From: Emcibacter sp.
Lineage (GTDB): Bacteria; Pseudomonadota; Alphaproteobacteria; Sphingomonadales; Emcibacteraceae
Direction of reading: 5' to 3'
Assembly (NCBI GenBank): GCA_023142175.1
Contig: JAGLJX010000154.1
Coordinates: 1-10,680, forward strand
DNA length: 10,680 nt
Every line of letters begins with the position of its first letter. Position 1 is the stretch's first letter. Under the pieces are notes generated by a model. That model did no database searches. It was given only the letters and a program-made list of their open reading frames with translations, and was not told the DNA's origin. This document shows positions 6,562 to 10,680 of this stretch, one piece after another. The translations under genes and the position numbers were made by a program.

Positions 6562-8148
6562 TTATTTGGCTGATAAAATCATATCCGCGGCTTTTTCGGC
6601 AATCATGATCGTTGGGGCGTTGGTATTGCCGCCGATCAGGGTCGGCATGACCGAAGCATCAACCACTCGCAAATTCTCAATTCCCTTCACTTTTAGCTGC
6701 GCGTCAACCACAGCCATTTCATCCATCCCCATTTTACAGGTGCCGACGGGGTGATATACGGTGTCTGACCGATGGCGTAATTCCTGTTCGATGGCGGCAT
6801 CATCTGTCATGCCCTGCCCAAAGATGTCTTCTTCGTGGCGGCCATTCAGGGGCGGGGCCTCCATTATGGAGCGCATGGCCTTGAAGCCTTTTATTAGGCG
6901 GGGCATATCATCCGCGTGGGTGAGGAATGCCGGATCAATGCGTGGCGGGTCCAAGGGGTTAGCAGAATTAAGGCCCAAAGACCCGATGCTCTTGGGCCTG
7001 AGCAGGCAGACATGACAGCTTATGCCCGTCCCCCATAGAATTTTTCGGTTATGATCATCGACCAGCGCAGGGACAAAATGTAGCTGAATATCAGGAATTT
7101 CTTCTGATGGGTCGGTTTTAAGAAAGGCGCCCGCCTCGGCATAGGTGGTGGTGAGTATGCCCGTACGTTTAAACATAAACCGCAGACCAGCCCACGGTAG
7201 CCGCAGAAGCATGGACATGGAATAGCCATAGAGGGTCCATGACGGACGGCGGTAATTGGAAATATAATCAATATGATCCTGAAGGTTTTGTCCCACACCG
7301 AGCAGATTATGTCGCACGTCAATGCCATGCTGCTTCAGTTCCGCTTCGGGGCCAATGCCAGATAGCATGAGTATCTGCGGTGAACCGAATGTGCCGCCAG
7401 ACAGGATTACCTCCTTGTGGGCTGTGAGTGTATGTTTTACCTTACCCTTGATATATTCTACGCCGGTGGCTTTTTTCCCGGACAGCAATACCCGGCTGAT
7501 ATGGGCATTGGTGATGATGGTGAGGTTTTTACGGCCTTTGACAGGGTTGAGATAAGCGACGGCGGCACTATGGCGCATACCATTTTTCTGGGTCACCGGA
7601 AAATAGCTGCCGCCTTCCTGTTGCGCTCCGTTAAAATCATCTGTCAGGGGCAGTTGTCTATTCTCCATCGCCTTTAAGAACAGGGCCGTGAAGGGGTTGG
7701 GGCTTCGGGGCTGTGCTACATTCAGCGGGCCGCCGGTGCCGTGATAATCATCGCCGCCGTCCTCGTTATGCTCGGATTTCTTGAAATAGGGCAATATCTC
7801 ATCATATGACCAGCCTTGATTTCCAAGCGCGGCCCAATGGTCGTAATCCCATTTGTGGCCTCTGGTATAAAGCATGGCGTTGATGGCGCTGGACCCGCCC
7901 AATGTCTTGCCCCGTGGCTGGAAACCCTTGCGGCCATTTAGCCCCTTTTGGGACACAGTTTCCAATGCCCAGTTCATATGTTTACTGGGTAGGATGAGGG
8001 GAACGCCTGCGGGAATATGGGTCAGCGGGCTCCAGTCCCGTGATCCGGCCTCCAACAGGCAGACATTATATTTTCCATCTGCACTCAGGCGGTTGGCGAG
8101 TACACAACCCGCAGAACCACCCCCCGCAATGATATAATCAAACGTCAG
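6562..8148 (-). CDS. GMC family FAD oxidoreductase (choline/alcohol dehydrogenase-like), CTG start
   Basis: FAD-dependent oxidoreductase of the glucose-methanol-choline family, which oxidises an alcohol to an aldehyde. Counted from CTG at 8148 it has 528 residues. The dinucleotide-binding motif is GGGSAG (9-14), GMC signature 1 RGKTLGGSSAINAM (79-92), and signature 2 is the SGGTFGSPQILMLSGIGP block. The catalytic pair is H466 (HPVGTCKMG) and N510 (GGNTNAP). No ATG, GTG or TTG lies near the expected N-terminus. The only in-frame ATG (8235) is inside the preceding methyltransferase gene and adds 29 unconserved residues. CTG 8148 has GGAGGGG just upstream and gives a protein starting two residues before FDYIIAGGG, as the family does. 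It lies 16 bp after the methyltransferase stop, so the two are probably cotranscribed. It resembles BetA, but no betaine genes are nearby, so I do not call choline as the substrate. Confidence 0.92.
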   Translation of the reverse strand: MTFDYIIAGGGSAGCVLANRLSADGKYNVCLLEAGSRDWSPLTHIPAGVPLILPSKHMNWALETVSQKGLNGRKGFQPRGKTLGGSSAINAMLYTRGHKWDYDHWAALGNQGWSYDEILPYFKKSEHNEDGGDDYHGTGGPLNVAQPRSPNPFTALFLKAMENRQLPLTDDFNGAQQEGGSYFPVTQKNGMRHSAAVAYLNPVKGRKNLTIITNAHISRVLLSGKKATGVEYIKGKVKHTLTAHKEVILSGGTFGSPQILMLSGIGPEAELKQHGIDVRHNLLGVGQNLQDHIDYISNYRRPSWTLYGYSMSMLLRLPWAGLRFMFKRTGILTTTYAEAGAFLKTDPSEEIPDIQLHFVPALVDDHNRKILWGTGISCHVCLLRPKSIGSLGLNSANPLDPPRIDPAFLTHADDMPRLIKGFKAMRSIMEAPPLNGRHEEDIFGQGMTDDAAIEQELRHRSDTVYHPVGTCKMGMDEMAVVDAQLKVKGIENLRVVDASVMPTLIGGNTNAPTIMIAEKAADMILSAK

Positions 8149-8151
8149 CTT

Positions 8152-8158
8152 CCCCTCC
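8152..8158 (-). promoter_or_regulatory. Shine-Dalgarno supporting a CTG start for the GMC gene
   Basis: GGAGGGG on the minus strand sits three bases before CTG 8148-8146 (five bases if counted from GGAGG). It falls in the 16-bp gap after the methyltransferase stop. Its position fits CTG and no standard start codon. Confidence 0.65.
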
Positions 8159-8164
8159 GTACTA

Positions 8165-8944
8165 TTACTCAGGCTTATAATATTTGACAGTAAAGCGGTC
8201 AGATTCGCCCATCGCCAGATATTTTGTCCGTCCATCGGTTAAAGGGAATGTGCCGCTGAGCGTTGGTGGTAAAGACCAGACACCCTTGGGATGGTTTTTC
8301 GTATCCTTGGCATTTCTGTTTACATCACTTTCCGCCAAAAATTTAAAGCCCCCTTCAAGGGCCTTTGCTCTAAAATGGCTTTCATTGATATAGCCATTTG
8401 TGCCTTCGGGATCGTTGGATTGAGGAATATTTTCATCACCTGCATGATCAACAATAGCCATAATCCCGCCCGGTTTTAACATTGAATATATGGTCTCAAT
8501 ATAGTCTGACATAGGCTTTTTCTTCATGATGAAACCATGGGCCCGGAATATCAAAACCATATCCACTTTTCCGTAGGGTACATTATCCAAATGTTTTGGA
8601 AAATCTGATTTGCTGCGAACAGGGACATATTTCCCTTTCTTTGCCAGAAAAGGTTCCAGAATTTCCCGATACCAGCCGCCCTGTCCACCGGGCCAGATTT
8701 CAACAACTGTCATATCTGACTCAAGGCCAAAGAATTTCAGAGTTTGAGCCGGATTGCGGTATTTATCCCGTGCTTTATGGCTTTCAGAACGCTCGTCGCT
8801 GGCGATCATTTTCCCCAGAAGGGCCTGGCCCTCGTCACTCATCTGATGGTGGCGGTCACTTTCGGAGAATGCATTAGCGTTGAAGCTCAGACAAAGGGCT
8901 GAGGTAATGGCAAGAATAAAATGGTTTTTTCTAAGTTTGATCAT
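8165..8944 (-). CDS. Exported class I SAM methyltransferase-fold protein (COG4798-like)
   Basis: A 259-residue protein with a clear Sec signal peptide: basic MIKLRKNHF, a hydrophobic core, then ANA with cleavage expected after residue 25. The mature part opens with family text (NPAQTLKFFGLES), then motif I TVVEIWPGGQGGWYREIL (about 79-96), MVLIFRAHGF, an LKPGGIMAIVDH strand and the terminal GESDRFTVKYYKP. This matches what I know as COG4798 predicted methyltransferases, which are often exported; substrate unknown. Motif I reads PGGQGGWY, two residues longer than the PGGGWY I remember for relatives. ATG 8944 is chosen because it starts the signal peptide; the frame stays open 45 codons further upstream. 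The ribosome site is weak. It leads the GMC gene, 16 bp apart. Confidence 0.82.
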   Translation of the reverse strand: MIKLRKNHFILAITSALCLSFNANAFSESDRHHQMSDEGQALLGKMIASDERSESHKARDKYRNPAQTLKFFGLESDMTVVEIWPGGQGGWYREILEPFLAKKGKYVPVRSKSDFPKHLDNVPYGKVDMVLIFRAHGFIMKKKPMSDYIETIYSMLKPGGIMAIVDHAGDENIPQSNDPEGTNGYINESHFRAKALEGGFKFLAESDVNRNAKDTKNHPKGVWSLPPTLSGTFPLTDGRTKYLAMGESDRFTVKYYKPE

Positions 8945-8993
8945 GGTATTTTTATATTTAACCTTCGGTTGTGAGAATTTCATTTGCATGATA

Positions 8994-9022
8994 GCTATAT
9001 TTTTCAATAAGCAAAGACACAA
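8994..9022 (-). promoter_or_regulatory. Possible promoter for the methyltransferase-GMC unit
   Basis: On the minus strand TTGTGT (9022-9017) and TATAGC (8999-8994) are spaced 17 bp and lie just downstream of the preceding terminator hairpin. Matches to consensus are partial (3/6 and 4/6). Position is the best argument: the upstream unit is terminated, so a start is needed here. A short AACC-GAA-GGTT hairpin (8970-8960) falls in the resulting leader. Confidence 0.3.
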
Positions 9023-9041
9023 AAAATTGATCAGGCACGAT

Positions 9042-9079
9042 AAAGTAAATTGCCACACCCTGCGAACAGGATATGGCAA
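9042..9079 (-). terminator. Strong terminator hairpin with UUCG loop after the secreted-protein gene
   Basis: On the minus strand TTGCCATATCCTG, loop TTCG, CAGGGTGTGGCAA forms a 13-bp stem (two G-U pairs) at 9079-9050, followed by TTTACTTTA. It begins 32 nt after the secreted-protein stop and separates that unit from the methyltransferase gene. The U-run is interrupted, so termination may be partial. Confidence 0.7.
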
Positions 9080-9111
9080 TAGGAAATAGAACTATAGTTT
9101 CTAGTGAATTA

Positions 9112-9657
9112 TTATTTGGCTACGGTGACCGGAACCATCAAATGTATCATTGAAGTCCCTTCCCACATTACATACGGACCACCGGAGAAGGGATCTCGTG
9201 ATATGCCTGCTAGAGCAGATTTAGGCATTAACAGCATCAGATGCGGCCCCTCCTGAACCCAGACACCACCATCATTAGGGTCAGTAGCTGCGGGATCATT
9301 ATTATTAACGAGTCCGTCCCCTTGTAACATATAAGAAGTCCCTATAACATCCGTTGAGAAGTCTTTTCCGGCCCCCGCAGCCGCCATCCAGGCCATCCAG
9401 ACTTTATCATTACACATGGGATGTTTATCACCAGGAATAAGGCCAACTCCCGGCAAACAGGTCCAGCCGTTAGAACCCTCCCTTAGGATAGTGCCATCCA
9501 CATCCATGATGGTGGCATTGTCAGAAATAGAAGCTGGGGCCGCTGATACGGAACGGGCTATTTTTGTTTCCTTGCTTTCCTCATCACCGGCAAAAGTAAT
9601 TCCGGTGAGGCTCAGGCAGAATAATGATGCAACGGTTACAATTTTTAATGTGATCAT
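9112..9657 (-). CDS. Secreted protein of unknown function
   Basis: A 181-residue protein with a signal peptide (basic K5, hydrophobic core, cleavage probably after TFA at residue 23). The mature domain has blocks I have seen in uncharacterised exported proteobacterial proteins: APASISDNATIMDVDGTILREGSNGWTC, HPMCNDKVWMAW, GTSYMLQGD, EGPHLMLLMP and PYVMWEGTSMIHLMVPV. I know no name or function for them. C67 and C82 are the only cysteines outside the signal peptide and could form one disulfide after export. ATG 9657 has AAGG eight bases upstream. The gene follows the DUF4242 gene by 14 bp, making a two-gene unit that ends at a hairpin terminator. Probably periplasmic; no lipobox. Confidence 0.8.
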   Translation of the reverse strand: MITLKIVTVASLFCLSLTGITFAGDEESKETKIARSVSAAPASISDNATIMDVDGTILREGSNGWTCLPGVGLIPGDKHPMCNDKVWMAWMAAAGAGKDFSTDVIGTSYMLQGDGLVNNNDPAATDPNDGGVWVQEGPHLMLLMPKSALAGISRDPFSGGPYVMWEGTSMIHLMVPVTVAK

Positions 9658-9671
9658 GGTATTTTCCTTTT

Positions 9672-9944
9672 CTAACCCGCTGTTGTCGGGTCTATCATAT
9701 TTTTGATTTCAGTGATCCGATTGGCAGGAAATCCTGATATTTCGGAATGTTGTAGAATAATATTTTTATCCTTTGCCAGATAAACGCAAAAGGTCTGATT
9801 GGCGGCTACATAGGATTCAATCCATTGAATATCCGGCCCAAGTTTAGCCAGAACTTCGTTGGATTTTTCGGCAGCAGCGCAATATTGCTGTTCTTCGAAG
9901 CTACCAATATCGGGAATATCCCTTTCAATGATAAATTTTTTCAT
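9672..9944 (-). CDS. DUF4242 family small protein (SCO4226-like)
   Basis: A 90-residue cytoplasmic protein with family blocks KFIIERDIPDIG (3-14), LGPDIQWIESYV (35-46) and GFPANRITEIKNMIDPTTA (71-89). The family includes Streptomyces coelicolor SCO4226, described as a nickel-binding ferredoxin-like-fold protein. C22, C53 and H66 are available here, but whether this protein binds metal is unknown. ATG 9944 has AAGGA seven bases upstream, and the frame has no better start. It is the first gene of a two-gene unit with the secreted protein, so its promoter should lie in the 215-bp gap upstream. Confidence 0.85.
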   Translation of the reverse strand: MKKFIIERDIPDIGSFEEQQYCAAAEKSNEVLAKLGPDIQWIESYVAANQTFCVYLAKDKNIILQHSEISGFPANRITEIKNMIDPTTAG

Positions 9945-10159
9945 GAACTTATCCTTATTATTTAATTGGATAATCAGAACTAAAAGATACTATTTTGCTG
10001 TGGGTACTGGCGGGAATGAGGTAATTATCCAACAGGCATATAACCGTTGAACCCTCCCGCGCAATTTCATTTCCTAAAGGAAAAGACATATTAGCGATGA
10101 GTGCTAATTTTATATTTTTTGCAACATTACCACAGGTTAGAACATTTGTTTAGGTAAAA
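9945..10159. other. 215-bp intergenic region rich in short inverted repeats
   Basis: It lies between the polyprenyl synthase stop and the DUF4242 gene and should contain a terminator for the first and a promoter for the second, though neither is clear. Inverted repeats seen: TTGGATAAT (9966-9974) with ATTATCCAA (10024-10032); GCGGGA (10010-10015) with TCCCGC (10055-10060), which crosses the first; TTTCC-TAAA-GGAAA near 10070-10083; and ATTAGC (10090-10095) with GCTAAT (10103-10108). The last is followed on the plus strand by TTTATATTTTTT, resembling a plus-strand terminator without an obvious gene before it. No reading frame here is convincing. Confidence 0.5.
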
Positions 10160-10680
10160 TTAATAAGCCCGGTTAATGCAGAAATCTACGATGTCGGTCA
10201 GGGCTTTGCGGGTGTCGTCATCGGGGAAGATGGCGAGGGCATCTTTGGCGATGGCGCCGTAATGCCGTGCGCGCTCAATCGTATCATTGAGGGCATTATG
10301 CTTGGTCATCAGGTCAATGGCCCGGCTCAGGTCGTCGTCTTTCTGGTCCAGTTCCTCGATAGTACGGCGCCAGAAATTCCGCTCCTCATCATTGCCTCGC
10401 AAATAGGCGAGCACGATAGGCAGGGTAACTTTGCCTTCACGGAAATCATCGCCGATCGACTTGCCGAGCTTTTCCTGTTCCGCAGAGAAATCAAGCACAT
10501 CATCGATTAACTGAAAGACGATGCCTAAATTCTTACCATAGCTTTTCAGGGCATCCTGTTTCGCGCCCGGCTTTTCGGCAATCACGGCACCAATTTCGCA
10601 GGCCGCCGCAAATAGCGCCGCTGTCTTGGCAACGATTACCTGCATATAGGCATCTTCGGTGGTGTTCATGTCATTGGCAG
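10160..10680 (-). CDS. Long-chain polyprenyl diphosphate synthase, C-terminal part (N-terminus beyond window)
   Basis: C-terminal 172 residues of an E-type prenyltransferase that extends isopentenyl units onto an allylic diphosphate, usually to build the ubiquinone side chain. The frame is open to the window edge (reading AND before MNTTEDAYM), so the first half, with the first Asp-rich motif, lies outside. The visible part has VIVAKTAALFAAACEIGA, the second Asp-rich motif FQLIDDVLDFSA, and LGKSIGDDFREGKVTLPIVLAYL, all typical of octaprenyl/decaprenyl (IspB-type) synthases. Chain length cannot be read because the region before the first Asp-rich motif is missing. Stop TAA is at 10162-10160. 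Confidence 0.92.
   Translation of the reverse strand, partial: ANDMNTTEDAYMQVIVAKTAALFAAACEIGAVIAEKPGAKQDALKSYGKNLGIVFQLIDDVLDFSAEQEKLGKSIGDDFREGKVTLPIVLAYLRGNDEERNFWRRTIEELDQKDDDLSRAIDLMTKHNALNDTIERARHYGAIAKDALAIFPDDDTRKALTDIVDFCINRAY

Noticed and set aside
6540..6566. GCCAAA/TTTGGC inverted repeat across the GMC stop as a terminator
   Set aside because: The stem is only 6 bp with an A-rich loop, and no U-run follows on the minus strand, so termination is unlikely.
8945..9079. Upstream extension of the methyltransferase frame by 45 residues
   Set aside because: It would bury the signal peptide behind an unrelated hydrophobic stretch and run into the terminator hairpin of the previous unit.
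10091..10107. GAGTGCTAA, matching one half of the CIRCE heat-shock operator (TTAGCACTC-N9-GAGTGCTAA)
   Set aside because: The other half-site is absent at the required spacing (TTAGCGAT only, wrong distance), and the neighbouring genes are not chaperones.

Overview
This roughly 50% GC window carries ordinary bacterial chromosomal genes and most resembles an alphaproteobacterium. The pointers are small families common there (DUF2889, DUF4169, DUF4242, an exported COG4798-type methyltransferase), a QueC/QueE pair, AT-rich gaps and a long-tailed UvrB. The order cannot be fixed from the sequence. There is no integrase, transposase, CRISPR array, toxin-antitoxin pair or phage gene.

Left part (1-2535). 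A tightly packed minus-strand operon reads queC -> queE -> a membrane protein cut by the window edge. queC and queE overlap by 4 bp, and the membrane gene starts at the base after the queE stop. QueC and QueE are two enzymes of preQ0 (7-cyano-7-deazaguanine) synthesis, the precursor of tRNA queuosine. Divergent from queC is a plus-strand DUF2889 gene. It meets a small basic DUF4169 gene tail to tail, the two stops sharing one CTAG.

Middle (2536-4940). uvrB (excision repair helicase subunit) is preceded by a highly structured leader: an A8/T8/A8 inverted-repeat block, a possible 19-codon upstream ORF whose stop overlaps the uvrB start as ATGA, a 7-bp hairpin and a degenerate SOS-like box. A tRNA-Pro(GGG) gene and a bidirectional terminator follow.

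Right part (5050-10680). Everything is on the minus strand, in transcription order: the 3' part of a long-chain polyprenyl diphosphate synthase; a two-gene unit (DUF4242 protein, then a secreted protein of unknown function) closed by a strong 13-bp terminator hairpin; an exported methyltransferase-fold protein 16 bp ahead of a GMC flavoprotein oxidoreductase that appears to start at CTG; and an NSS-family Na+ symporter with its own candidate promoter and 19-bp palindrome. The neighbourhood looks like small-molecule uptake and oxidation plus envelope proteins, but the substrate cannot be read from sequence.

I do not see a clearly new multi-gene system. The observations most worth checking are the uvrB leader, the CTG start, the symporter palindrome, and the exported methyltransferase beside the DUF4242/secreted-protein pair.
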